DNA of 64,000 bases from JAEWWD01 sp964440115 (GCA_964440115.1 CAYTPV010000002.1:62001-126000), one strand, 5' to 3'. Counted from the first letter of the stretch, positions 16,933-25,603 are shown. Notes: generated by a model not told the origin, from the sequence alone. Translations and numbers: made by a program.

Positions 16933-17762
16933 GGACGATTAACGGATGTTCCTGGAATTCTAGTGGGGAACGCTGATGATCCAAGCGGCCGTACGGGATG
17001 TACGGTATACTCTGCCCTGAAGAAGCTGCCACTGGATGGTGGTAGGGCTAAAATATTTTCGGATCCTGATACAAGCTGTGAGGTTGAGAATACTACTATA
17101 CCTTCAATAATCCCATTCGCAAGCTTTTGCTGATAAACAGGATCCTGCAACCTTTTGGCATCCGACGCGTTTGATAAAAAGCCACATTCAATAATTACTG
17201 CCGGCGCAATACTTTCACGCAATACGAAGTAATTACCTGTCGCAGCCAATCGTCTTGGATGCCCCACGGCTTCGCACACTGCATTGAGCACTTGCGTAGC
17301 TAAAAACTTGCCACTTTTTGATCGTTTCATATAAAAAGCCATCGGGCCCTTTGTGGCAGAATCCCGGAATTTGTTCATATGGATGCTAACAATTGCTGAT
17401 ACGCTTTCCTCGCGCATCATTTTACGCCTTGCCCGCATATCAGATTTCTTATCCTTACCCAATGCTTTTTCATCTTCTCGTGTCATCTTTACACAATAAC
17501 CCCTATCCCGAAGGCCGCTCTCTACAAGTTTTGCGACAGCAAGATTTAGCGGCGCTTCAACGACGCCTCTTACCCCAACGGCGCCACCGTCTATACCGCC
17601 ATGGCCAGCATCAATTACAATCAAGGGGGCTTCGCTTCCTTGTACTTTTCTTGATTTACCCCAAATGGACGGTGTTTCGCCTCTTATGATTGTGAGAGCA
17701 AATAACCCAGCCGCCAAAAGAAAGCACTCGATTGTGATCACCGGCCAATGCCGTTTTCCCAC
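16875..17762 (-). CDS. CwlD-like N-acetylmuramoyl-L-alanine amidase with a foreign C-terminal tail
   Basis: 295 residues. Membrane helix or signal anchor at about 7-26, then an Amidase_3 domain with zinc ligands His54 (DAGHGG), Glu69 (VEAPLN) and His128 (VSIHMNKF) and catalytic Glu192 (IIECGFLSN). CwlD-type enzymes strip peptides from muramic acid as the first step of muramic-lactam formation in spore cortex. The normal domain ends near residue 225 (GIIEGIVVF). The remaining 70 residues show no amidase character and are read from the antisense strand of an S58-peptidase remnant (16933-17040). The native stop was therefore lost by a fusion. Whether it is still active is uncertain. Confidence 0.85.
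   Translation of the reverse strand: MGKRHWPVITIECFLLAAGLFALTIIRGETPSIWGKSRKVQGSEAPLIVIDAGHGGIDGGAVGVRGVVEAPLNLAVAKLVESGLRDRGYCVKMTREDEKALGKDKKSDMRARRKMMREESVSAIVSIHMNKFRDSATKGPMAFYMKRSKSGKFLATQVLNAVCEAVGHPRRLAATGNYFVLRESIAPAVIIECGFLSNASDAKRLQDPVYQQKLANGIIEGIVVFSTSQLVSGSENILALPPSSGSFFRAEYTVHPVRPLGSSAFPTRIPGTSVNRPETKCTITSNTHGFILLSK
16933..17040 (+). pseudogene. 5' fragment of a P1/S58 (DmpA-like) peptidase gene
   Basis: The plus-strand frame reads GRLTDVPGILVGNADD, then PSGRTGCTVYSALKK. This is the N-terminal signature of the P1/S58 autoprocessing aminopeptidase family (family pattern TDVPGI.VGHA.D..A.TGCTV). Nothing of the rest, including the catalytic Ser segment, is present. The fragment runs head-on into the amidase gene, and its complement encodes the amidase tail. 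Confidence 0.65.
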
Positions 17763-17866
17763 AGCGCTTACCTCCCGATTAGAAATCAGGCCATAAACCG
17801 GTATGGAAGAGCATATTTTTTATCAAATTGGGCGCTTTTAGTTTATATCGTTGCGAGGGTCAATCC

Positions 17867-18694
17867 ATGCGCATTAAATATGTTTTAAAACGAATTATTA
17901 TTCTAGTTGTTCTCGCAATTTCAGTGTTTGCAAGAGTACAGATCAACGTATGGATTGATCCCAAAGCGATCCCCGCTTATTCAAAAGAATATATTTGGTA
18001 CTATCTGCCTCATGAGCGGAATAAACAACCGCTTCCCATGGAAAAGGCTAAGTTCTTGAGCGAACACAGCGTTCTTTTCGTCGGAAAGCCTGACGAGAAA
18101 GTTGTGTATTTGACCTTCGACGACTGCCCTGAGAATAATAACATACCATTGATTCTGGATGTGCTGGAAAAACATAAGGCTAGGGCAACGTTCTTCATGA
18201 CAGCATCTTATATCAGGGACCATCCTGAAGTTATCCGTAAAATAGTTGAGAATGGTTCAATCGTGGGTAATCATACCACGAACCATGTCGTGGTCTCACA
18301 ATTAACGTTTGAGAAATTTCAGAAAGAGCTGCATGGAGTAGAGGATGCGTATCAAGAAGCGACAGGACAGCAGCTTCCCAAATTCTTTAGACCTCCCCGC
18401 GGAAGATTCTCAGAGGCCTCGTTGAAGTATGCTGATAGAATGGGATATACGACAGTATTCTGGTCGTTTTGTTATCGGGATTGGAACGAAGATAGGCAAC
18501 CATCAGCAGACCAGGTGTATGCCGCAATTCTAAAGGAATTGCATCCAGGGGAGATTATGATGCTCCATTCCCAATCTTCTACAAATGTGAAGGCACTAGA
18601 CATGATCGTCTCGGCATTGATTGAAAAAGGATATGCCTTCGGGTCCATTGCTGAGATACCGTGTAATACCCCGCAAGGTAGCCTTGTGGGGTAG
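17867..18694 (+). CDS. PdaA-like polysaccharide deacetylase
   Basis: 275 residues from ATG 17867 (GCGAGGG upstream). Signal anchor at about residues 8-26, then a NodB domain: VVYLTFDDCP (motif 1, with Cys where Gly is usual), ARATFFMT, GNHTTNHVV (motif 2, zinc His pair), FFRPPRGRFSEASL (motif 3), FWSFCYRDWNEDRQP (motif 4) and IMMLHSQS (motif 5 His). Length and motif 4 fit PdaA, which deacetylates muramic acid so that it can cyclise to the cortex lactam. It diverges from the CwlD-like amidase, its known partner in that pathway, 104 bases away. Confidence 0.85.
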   Translation: MRIKYVLKRIIILVVLAISVFARVQINVWIDPKAIPAYSKEYIWYYLPHERNKQPLPMEKAKFLSEHSVLFVGKPDEKVVYLTFDDCPENNNIPLILDVLEKHKARATFFMTASYIRDHPEVIRKIVENGSIVGNHTTNHVVVSQLTFEKFQKELHGVEDAYQEATGQQLPKFFRPPRGRFSEASLKYADRMGYTTVFWSFCYRDWNEDRQPSADQVYAAILKELHPGEIMMLHSQSSTNVKALDMIVSALIEKGYAFGSIAEIPCNTPQGSLVG

Positions 18695-18965
18695 TTCCGA
18701 ACCATCACATATTTAATTGTTTCAGGAATGTCATACTCGATGTATTATTTCAAGGGCAAATAGTCGTTCTCTTCAGAACAAGCGACGTCCTACAAACAAT
18801 ACGGCATATTATCACTCCTGATATATAGTATGCACAACCAATTTGGGGTGAACCAGTTGCCACGCCTTAGTTCGCTTATAGCGCGCGGGACAAAATTATA
18901 TTTTATCAATAAATACACCCTGGACATATAATAGCGGGTAGCAAGATTTGGGAGGCGGTTCAACT

Positions 18966-19529
18966 ATGAGTGAGCAAACTGAAAATAGGTGTTTAACGCC
19001 AGAGCAGGTGGATTTGCTTAATACGTTGCGAAGACTCTGGACAGATCATGTGATGTGGACCAGATCATTTATTTTAAGTACCGCGCTGGATCTGCCCGAT
19101 TTGCCCTTCGTAACCAAAGAACTTTTACGCAATCCCGGTAACTTTGCTAAAGTACTTAGCCCAATATATGGTGATCAGAAAGCCAAAGCGTTTGAAGACC
19201 TACTCACTGATCATCTCACGATTGCCGCTACACTTGTGACTGCCCTCAAAAATAGGGACATCAATGCCGCCCAAGAGCAACATGAAAAATGGTACGCTAA
19301 TGCCGATGCCATCGCAAAGACGCTCTCGGAGATCAATCCATACTGGGATATGGCAGAATGGCAGGGACTGTTGTATGACCATCTGAGTATGACCGAACAT
19401 GAAGCGGCGCAGATACTTTCCGATCAATTTGAAGAAAGCATCGTGCAGTTTAACGCAATTGAAGAAGAAGCGCTTGAGATGGCAGACACCATGGCCTACG
19501 GTATAATGAGACAATTCCCGAATATGTGA
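18966..19529 (+). CDS. conserved hypothetical helical protein
   Basis: 187 residues from ATG 18966, with GGGAGGCGG ten bases upstream. Predominantly helical and soluble; notable segments are LRRLWTDHVMWTRSFI, LLRNPGNFAKVL, DHLTIAATLVTALK and the ending DTMAYGIMRQFPN. Similar proteins occur in spore-forming Firmicutes, often without an assigned function; I do not assign one. A decayed copy of its 3' end is at 1139-1333. A TATAAT-like box lies about 35 bases before the start. Confidence 0.75.
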   Translation: MSEQTENRCLTPEQVDLLNTLRRLWTDHVMWTRSFILSTALDLPDLPFVTKELLRNPGNFAKVLSPIYGDQKAKAFEDLLTDHLTIAATLVTALKNRDINAAQEQHEKWYANADAIAKTLSEINPYWDMAEWQGLLYDHLSMTEHEAAQILSDQFEESIVQFNAIEEEALEMADTMAYGIMRQFPNM

Positions 19530-19575
19530 GTATCCCGGTCACACAGACCGACCGATACTAAATACAAATTAATCA

Positions 19576-19610
19576 AGCCCCGTCACCGGTGTGGTATCGG
19601 GGCTGTTCTT
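19576..19610. terminator. intrinsic terminator between converging genes
   Basis: Arms AGCCCCG and CGGGGCT with an inner CACCGGTG palindrome, followed by GTTCTTT. Placed between the hypothetical gene (plus) and the phosphoesterase gene (minus). Confidence 0.7.
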
Positions 19611-19623
19611 TGAAATATATCAA

Positions 19624-20715
19624 TTATAACCATGGGATTGGTAATGTGGACACTTGGCACTTTGCAGTATCCGGAATTGAGCGGTATTGATCGAGCACAG
19701 GCGAGTAGGTGTAAAAGCGCATTGTCGCCTTATTTTCATCAATCTCAATAAACCTCATGTATCCGGAACCGCCCTTGTTATCTATGTTTTGGTAGTTGGC
19801 TATGCACTGGTAAACGGTCCTGTCTGCTTTGCCATCCCCATTATCATCGAACTGCGCCTTTACACAGTCTTCAGTATACCGATGGCCGCATAATACCAAA
19901 TAAACATTTGGGTTTGCTTTCACAATCTGTTCTTGCAGCACTTTGCCAATCGCCCTAAGTTCAGAAGCGGAACCGAGATATTCATGCACACAAAGCACGC
20001 CTATTCTATCGGAATATTTTTTAAATACCTGATTGGCCCAGTTAATGCTCTGATGGCCAGGCTCGTAGCCAAGGTATACAAAAACATATTCCGTATTTCC
20101 CATAGTGATCAGGTCGTAGTGGCAGCGGTTATCCAGCATGTTATCACCATAATAAGCGTATTTGCTAAATGCCTTCTCTCCAAAAAAAGCGGAATAATTG
20201 GTATAATCTACTTCCTGCCCCACATCGTGGTTACCTGCAAGTACGCCATAGGGAATGTCAGATAGTTCATCCATCGCCTTCTTTGCAATTTTCCACTCTT
20301 TTGTGTCTTTGCCGCTAGCGACAAGATCGCCGGTATGAACCACATATCCTAAATTTAGATCCTGCTTATTATTCTTTAAGTATTGTGTCATGGTAAAATA
20401 TGTGTCGGGGAATTCCGCACTGTAATGCTGTGTATCCGATATCCAGGCAATTGTGTATGGGCTGCTTACAATCTTACTATCCGGTACTTCGGAGTTTTGT
20501 GTTTGCGGGCCCGGCGCAAGAAGAAAAGGATTCGGAACAATCTTGATTTTTGTTCCGGTATTAGTGGGATCGGGTGTGCTTTGAGGTACTAGTGGTAGTA
20601 TGGATTGCGCATTCTGTGTCTGTTGGCTGGGGCTGCACCCCATAACCTGAAGCAATAACAAAATTGCCAGTAACAAAACGGCCAACACTTTTGGAAAGTT
20701 GAGTTTGTTTTTCAA
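19624..20715 (-). CDS. lipoprotein metallophosphoesterase
   Basis: 363 residues. Lipoprotein signal ending LLQVMGC, a Thr/Pro/Gln-rich linker to about residue 85, then a calcineurin-like phosphoesterase fold: WISDTQHY (motif DxxH variant DTQH), VVHTGDLVASG (GDLV), YGVLAGNHDVG (GNHD), a late metal His in CVHEYLG and VLCGHRYTED (GHxx). Such surface-exposed enzymes hydrolyse phosphate mono- or diesters; the substrate is unknown. AAGGAGGAATT precedes the ATG. Monocistronic as far as can be seen. Confidence 0.85.
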   Translation of the reverse strand: MKNKLNFPKVLAVLLLAILLLLQVMGCSPSQQTQNAQSILPLVPQSTPDPTNTGTKIKIVPNPFLLAPGPQTQNSEVPDSKIVSSPYTIAWISDTQHYSAEFPDTYFTMTQYLKNNKQDLNLGYVVHTGDLVASGKDTKEWKIAKKAMDELSDIPYGVLAGNHDVGQEVDYTNYSAFFGEKAFSKYAYYGDNMLDNRCHYDLITMGNTEYVFVYLGYEPGHQSINWANQVFKKYSDRIGVLCVHEYLGSASELRAIGKVLQEQIVKANPNVYLVLCGHRYTEDCVKAQFDDNGDGKADRTVYQCIANYQNIDNKGGSGYMRFIEIDENKATMRFYTYSPVLDQYRSIPDTAKCQVSTLPIPWL

Positions 20716-20940
20716 AATAAAATTCCTCCTTGCCTGGTACCATCCATTGCTGTGTATGATAGAAAACAGGCATCATCTAATGAGCTTTGCACCAGCCCTA
20801 GTCCTTCGGCTCAAATGCGCGTGAATATTGACCATCGCAATTTGCATAATCGCCGCCTCTTATGGACTTATCACTATTGTGGCCTCCAAGTCTTAAAGAT
20901 AAATGAGAGCAGGATAAGAATAAAAGCACAGCCTGAACGA
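20716..20940. other. gene-free stretch
   Basis: No supportable gene between the phosphoesterase start and the possible structured RNA ahead of the calcium ATPase. Both flanking genes read away from this gap, so their promoters should lie here. Confidence 0.4.
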
Positions 20941-21022
20941 TAAAAACGCAAACCTAAAGACCCACTAGCGAGATAGTGCGCCAATGCCTCGACCCGGCTG
21001 CTGTATAGATAACGTCCGATGG
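20941..21022 (+). ncRNA. possible degenerate c-di-GMP-I (GEMM)-like leader RNA
   Basis: In the leader of the calcium-ATPase gene the order is AAAACGCAAACC, a hairpin with arms CACTA (20963-20967) and TAGTG (20974-20978) around a GCGAGA loop, then CGCCAATGCC, and CCGATGG near the end. GEMM-I riboswitches show GCAAACC, a GNRA-type hairpin, ACGCAAAGCC and a second stem. The match is incomplete, notably in the second conserved block, so this could be a decayed element or chance. Confidence 0.25.
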
Positions 21023-21192
21023 AAGCCTTTTGAGGGGCTTAGAAAGCTTACTGCCTTCAAAGTTTTGGAAATACAAACATCTTAAGCCATCTTACCTGAC
21101 AACCGCAGTCATAATTTCCCATAGCAGTAAATCTCGAAACTTGTTCTATCTATATATCCGTTCACATAAATCTCTGTAGGAGGAATATATGT

Positions 21193-23856
21193 ATGAAATA
21201 TTCTTACGGACGAGAAACGCAAGCATATACACAAGATCCTCCAGGGCTTACTGAAAATGGAGTCAGGATCTCCAGGCAGAAATATGGTGAGAATCGCGTG
21301 AGCAAAAAAAAGCAAAAGGGATTTTTGCTCAGTTTATTAGAGAGCTTCGGAGACCCGATGATCAAGGTGCTTCTTGCCGCATTAGCGATCAATATTATTT
21401 TTTTGTCTAGAAATGCCAGCTGGTTTGAGTCCGCAGGTATTGCATTGGCAATACTGTTGGCTACTTTGGTATCGACGATTTCAGAATACGGGAGTGAATC
21501 CGCTTTTGAAAAGCTGCAGGAAGAAGCCGCAAGAATCCGCTGCCGCGTACAACGTTCAGATGGACTAAAGGAATTGCCTATCGAGGAAATTGTGGTGGGC
21601 GATCTGGTATCGTTGCAGGCAGGCGATAGAGTCCCTGCGGACGGATATATGATTCGGGGTCAGATAGAAGTAGATCAGTCCATACTGAACGGTGAAAGCA
21701 ATGAAGTAAAGAAGTTTCCCGCTCCTTCGAACAACAGGAACCAAAAGGATGGCTTTTTGTCACCCGGCAGCCTGTTTTCTGGTAGTATCGTCTGTTCGGG
21801 TGATGGACTCATGCAGGTCACGCATGTAGGCGACAAAACATTTTATGGCCGTATCGGCGCGGAAATTCAGGAGGAAACGAGGGAGAGTCCCCTTCGCTAT
21901 CGGCTGAAAGCATTGGCCTCCAGTATAGGAAAGTTTGGCTATATCGCGGCCACTATTTCCGCGCTTGTTTTTTTGTTTAAAAATATCATTATAGATAATA
22001 ACTTTGATTCTATTCTGATCTCGAAAACAGTTACATCCTGGGAGTCCATCTTTCCGCTGATAATTCAGGCCTGCACACTTGGCGTCACAGTGGTGGTCAT
22101 GGCCGTGCCGGAAGGTTTGCCTATGATGATCACTGTGGTACTCTCGGCCAACATGAAACGAATGCTTAAAGACAATGTGTTGGTACGTAAGCTGATCGGC
22201 ATTGAGACAGCAGGCAGCCTCAATATCCTTTTTACAGATAAAACGGGGACTCTTACCAGCGGGCATCTTGATGTGGTGCAATTTGTAAATGGGGCAGGCA
22301 AGTCTTGGAGCCGGGAAAAGCTGATGCAGGAGTCTATGCCTCTTTGCGGGATTCTCAAAGATGCCCTTTGTCATAATTCTGCCGCAAGTATGAGAAATTG
22401 TAAGGCCATTGGAGGCAATGCCACCGACCGGGCGACACTGGAATTCGCGGCAGGACTCCACGGCGGCCAACCCAATCTCCGCAGCACCAATATCCTGCCC
22501 TTTACCAGCGACAGTAAGATGATGGTATCCATCGTTTCGGGTAGCTGGAACGCTACGCTTATTAAAGGCGCACCAGAAAAAATTCTTCCTCTATGTACGC
22601 AATACTATGACGAATCCGGCCATGCAAACTTATTTTCTAGCCGCTCGAAGATAGAAGATATCCTGCGTCAATATGCTGAAAAGGCCATGCGGATTATAGC
22701 GGTTGCCGTTGCTGAACCAAGAGAGACCTCCTTGCGTAACCTGAAGCTTGTGGGCTTGCTGGGCATTCGTGATGAGATACGCCCCGAGGCTATAAAGGCG
22801 ATTACTCAGGTACAAGGTGCGGGAATTCAAACCGTAATGATTACGGGAGATGCGCGTCCCACCGCAATGGCTATTGCACGAGAAGCCGGGTTGGTACGCA
22901 GCGAGGAAGATCTGATAATAGCCTCTGACGAAATGCAGGCCCTTTCGGATAAGCAGTTGGTAAATCTGCTTCCCCGCATTCGCGTGGTAGCTCGTGCGCT
23001 CCCCTCGGACAAAAGCCGCCTGGTACGCTTAGCGCAGGATATGGGGCTGGTTGTAGGCATGACGGGAGACGGTGTGAATGATGCCCCCGCCCTCAAAAAG
23101 GCCGATGTCGGCTTTGCCATAGGCAGCGGGACAGAGGTTGCCAAAGAGGCTGGGGACATTGTGATCCTGGACGATAATTTCAGCTCAATCGCCAAAGCCA
23201 TCTGTTATGGACGGACTATCTTTAAGAGCATACGCAAGTTTATCATCTATCAGGTCAGCATATGCTTATGCGCGGTGGGCGTTACCGTCATCGGTCCGCT
23301 TTTCCATGTGGATTTTCCGATCACCGTCATACAAATGCTTTGGATCAATGTCGTTATGGATACCTTGGCTGGGCTCGCATTCAGCGGGGAACAAGCACGG
23401 CCGGATTATATGACTGAGCCGCCCAAGCGCCGCAATGAAAGTATTATTAACCGCTATATGCTGAGCCAGATTGCTGTAACCAGTATCTATACTGTCGTGA
23501 TGTGCCTTGTTTTTCTGAAAAGCGCATTTTTTAGCCACATGTCGCAAGCGCATAGCGAAATATACGCCATGACTGCGTTTTTTGCACTGTTCATGTTCTG
23601 CGCCATTTTCACCAGCTTTAATGCACGAACCCATCGGTTGAATTTACTGAATAGCCTGGCTTCGAATACCTCTTTTATCTGGATTATGAGTATTGTCACA
23701 TTAGTACAAATATGCATAGTGTATTTTGGTGGACAGTTGTTCCGGGCTGTACCGATGTCCTTCGATGACTTAATTACCATCGCCTTGATTGCCTTCACGG
23801 TTATTCCCGTAGACTTTATACGAAAATCCTTCTATCGAGATTCTAAGGGAACGTAA
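21193..23856 (+). CDS. P-type calcium-transporting ATPase (PMCA-like)
   Basis: 887 residues; AGGAGG lies ten bases before the ATG. Ten membrane helices; actuator motif LNGES (166-169, Asn for the usual Thr), M4 site PEGLP (306-310), phosphorylation motif DKTGT (Asp349), hinge GDGVNDAPALKKADVG, and M6 WINVVMDTLAGLAF whose Asn and Asp are the ion ligands of PMCA-type calcium pumps. It uses ATP to export calcium. Length and lack of N-terminal metal-binding domain fit type IIA/IIB. Its neighbours do not form an operon with it. Confidence 0.93.
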   Translation: MKYSYGRETQAYTQDPPGLTENGVRISRQKYGENRVSKKKQKGFLLSLLESFGDPMIKVLLAALAINIIFLSRNASWFESAGIALAILLATLVSTISEYGSESAFEKLQEEAARIRCRVQRSDGLKELPIEEIVVGDLVSLQAGDRVPADGYMIRGQIEVDQSILNGESNEVKKFPAPSNNRNQKDGFLSPGSLFSGSIVCSGDGLMQVTHVGDKTFYGRIGAEIQEETRESPLRYRLKALASSIGKFGYIAATISALVFLFKNIIIDNNFDSILISKTVTSWESIFPLIIQACTLGVTVVVMAVPEGLPMMITVVLSANMKRMLKDNVLVRKLIGIETAGSLNILFTDKTGTLTSGHLDVVQFVNGAGKSWSREKLMQESMPLCGILKDALCHNSAASMRNCKAIGGNATDRATLEFAAGLHGGQPNLRSTNILPFTSDSKMMVSIVSGSWNATLIKGAPEKILPLCTQYYDESGHANLFSSRSKIEDILRQYAEKAMRIIAVAVAEPRETSLRNLKLVGLLGIRDEIRPEAIKAITQVQGAGIQTVMITGDARPTAMAIAREAGLVRSEEDLIIASDEMQALSDKQLVNLLPRIRVVARALPSDKSRLVRLAQDMGLVVGMTGDGVNDAPALKKADVGFAIGSGTEVAKEAGDIVILDDNFSSIAKAICYGRTIFKSIRKFIIYQVSICLCAVGVTVIGPLFHVDFPITVIQMLWINVVMDTLAGLAFSGEQARPDYMTEPPKRRNESIINRYMLSQIAVTSIYTVVMCLVFLKSAFFSHMSQAHSEIYAMTAFFALFMFCAIFTSFNARTHRLNLLNSLASNTSFIWIMSIVTLVQICIVYFGGQLFRAVPMSFDDLITIALIAFTVIPVDFIRKSFYRDSKGT

Positions 23857-24007
23857 TAATATAAATGCAATGGAAATACGACCCGGCCTAAGAATGCCCC
23901 CTGATCGCTGCCCAGGAGAAAAGTCCGGGGGTTAATGAGGAAACAGCTTAAGAAGAGCCATGGCGATCAAAATTGCAGCCCATAATGAATAAGATTATAA
24001 TCATATG

Positions 24008-24198
24008 AGAAAGGAGTCAGCCACGAGGGTAACACGCCATAAGGCCGCATCAATAGAGCCTGTGGGCTGTGCAGGTCCTGAGCTGTCTGCGCTGTGCTGC
24101 CAGCTACACCGCCCTTTCCGGCGGGCATCTCGACGCCTTTATGGCTGGACGGGGTCGGCAAATTGCTCCCAATTAACTGGGGTCGCACGACATATTTG
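24008..24198 (-). pseudogene. internal fragment of the first phosphodiester glycosidase gene
   Basis: Matches 2403-2633 (stalk region of the gene at 1667-2863) with internal deletions: the translation keeps PQLIGSNLPTPSSHKG and PAGKGGVAGSTAQTAQD, then shifts frame. It lacks the membrane anchor and the catalytic domain. Clearly a decayed duplicate. Confidence 0.85.
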
Positions 24199-24245
24199 TT
24201 GTATCCTGACCCTGTTTTTTAATTATTATCTCAGCTTTTCATTAG
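24198..24245 (-). pseudogene. copy of the glycosyltransferase 3' end and DedA leader
   Basis: Matches 3674-3718: the codons for EKLR and the stop of the glycosyltransferase, then the short spacer before dedA. It abuts the glycosidase fragment directly, so the dedA gene and the glycosidase start have been deleted from this copy. Together with 24008-24198 it shows that the whole glycosyltransferase-dedA-glycosidase block was once duplicated here. Confidence 0.75.
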
Positions 24246-24415
24246 GAGATATTTAGATCCATATTATATTCCTACTAAAGCAGAGCTTTGCTTCACCTTC
24301 CGATTAGGTATACTAGGTAAAGCATTATACGGGAACCTAACTTCACAGTTTGTATATGACGCACTTACGGGGACGTACTCAACAACCATTTAGAGCCACT
24401 TATCAAGAAGCTACC

Positions 24416-25603
24416 TCACCTGACATTACGCTTTGCAGCATAATAGCTCTCCATCGTCGCTGGTGCATTGAACAGCGCTGTCAGCAGATACTGCCTAATG
24501 TTGCGTATCTCTGTACTGTTCGCAAGGAAGCAGCTCATCACGTACTGGATATGCAGAGAATTCAACTGGCGCAGCCTTTCCTGCACCAGTTCCGTTGGTC
24601 TATCCTCGCAGCCCACGCGCCAGGTATGCTTGGTGCTGGACAATACATCGGCCATCAGCGCAACCAGCTCTGCTAATACACCTGAATCCCCATATTCCCC
24701 GACAAGAATGTCATACTCAATTTGTTCTTTGACATAAGCGACCGTTATGTCATAATCTGGTATTTGGTGAGACCTGTTTTCTCCACGCCTTTTTTTCTTT
24801 TTCAGCTGTTCGCGGTCACTTTGGATTCGATTCGATGGATGGGATTCAGAAGACACAAGCATATAATTCAATTCAGTATTATTTATCTTAGTATAATTCG
24901 TGTCGGAATTACCGACATCTAGATGTGAAAGAAAACGACTTCTAGATGTCGGAAATTCCGACATCTGAAAAGGATAAACAGAAACGGGGGCAGGGGAGAG
25001 ATCGTGCTTTTCACTGGCAAGTCTGGTACCTTGATCTAAGTTACTGGCTGAAAGCAGGGGTAAATCCGCTATAACGCGCTCCATGGAGGCTTCCTGTATC
25101 GCTTCCGGTTGTGCATCTGCACCATTGAAGGTGAGTTGTCCTTGTTCAAGAGTGGAATCCATTGTATCCCCGATAGTTTCAGATGTCGGAAATTCCGACA
25201 TCTGGATGTCGTCTGTTGCCATATCCACTATTTGCGAAGTGGAAGCGCCTTTCTCAATGAAGTTTTTCACATACAGCATATCCGGCTTCCCCTGGCCACG
25301 GCGCTTGCGCTCCAGAAGGCCCGCGCCATTCTTTCCAACAAGCTCATTCAAAAGCTTACCGGCCTTTTCACGACAGCATCCTAGAGACACCGCTATTTCT
25401 TCGACGCGGAAGAACACATAAACACGGTTTTCATCATCCACCCAACCGTTCTTCTGAGAAAGGCCCATGCGGTCAAGCAACAGGCCATATAGGACCTTGG
25501 CCTCACACGAGAGGTTCTTAAATCGTTCGTCTGAAAATAGCGAGCGTGGTATCCTGAAAAAGCTGAACTGTTCGGATTGATTACCATAGAAATAATCAAG
25601 CAT
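24416..25603 (-). CDS. repA: RepA_N-type replication initiator
   Basis: 395 residues from ATG 25603 (GGGGGAG upstream). The N-terminal 120 residues are the RepA_N winged-helix domain (FFRIPRSLFSDERFKNLSCEAKVLYGLLLDRM region; key parts FFRIPR, LSCEAKVLYGLLLDR, VYVFFRVEEIA). A long variable centre with the repeated peptide QMSEFPTS follows, then a C-terminal helical domain (VAYVKEQIEYDILV, ALMADVL, YVMSCF). RepA_N proteins initiate theta replication of Firmicute plasmids and of some conjugative elements. Palindromic repeats in its centre may be the origin it binds. Confidence 0.88.
   Translation of the reverse strand: MLDYFYGNQSEQFSFFRIPRSLFSDERFKNLSCEAKVLYGLLLDRMGLSQKNGWVDDENRVYVFFRVEEIAVSLGCCREKAGKLLNELVGKNGAGLLERKRRGQGKPDMLYVKNFIEKGASTSQIVDMATDDIQMSEFPTSETIGDTMDSTLEQGQLTFNGADAQPEAIQEASMERVIADLPLLSASNLDQGTRLASEKHDLSPAPVSVYPFQMSEFPTSRSRFLSHLDVGNSDTNYTKINNTELNYMLVSSESHPSNRIQSDREQLKKKKRRGENRSHQIPDYDITVAYVKEQIEYDILVGEYGDSGVLAELVALMADVLSSTKHTWRVGCEDRPTELVQERLRQLNSLHIQYVMSCFLANSTEIRNIRQYLLTALFNAPATMESYYAAKRNVR
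24901..24926. repeat. diverged repA-internal palindrome
   Basis: TGTCGG-AATTA-CCGACA followed by an overlapping palindrome ACATCTAGATGT. It shares the half-site AGATGTCGG with the two perfect copies at 24944 and 25181. Confidence 0.6.
24944..24966. repeat. repA-internal perfect palindrome, copy 1
   Basis: Arms AGATGTCGGAA and TTCCGACATCT around one A. On the coding strand it encodes QMSEFPTS. Identical to the copy at 25181; candidate initiator-binding site. Confidence 0.75.
25181..25203. repeat. repA-internal perfect palindrome, copy 2
   Basis: Identical 23-base palindrome to 24944-24966, followed by another half-site GGATGTCG. It also encodes QMSEFPTS, so sequence identity is kept at both protein and DNA level. 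Confidence 0.75.
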
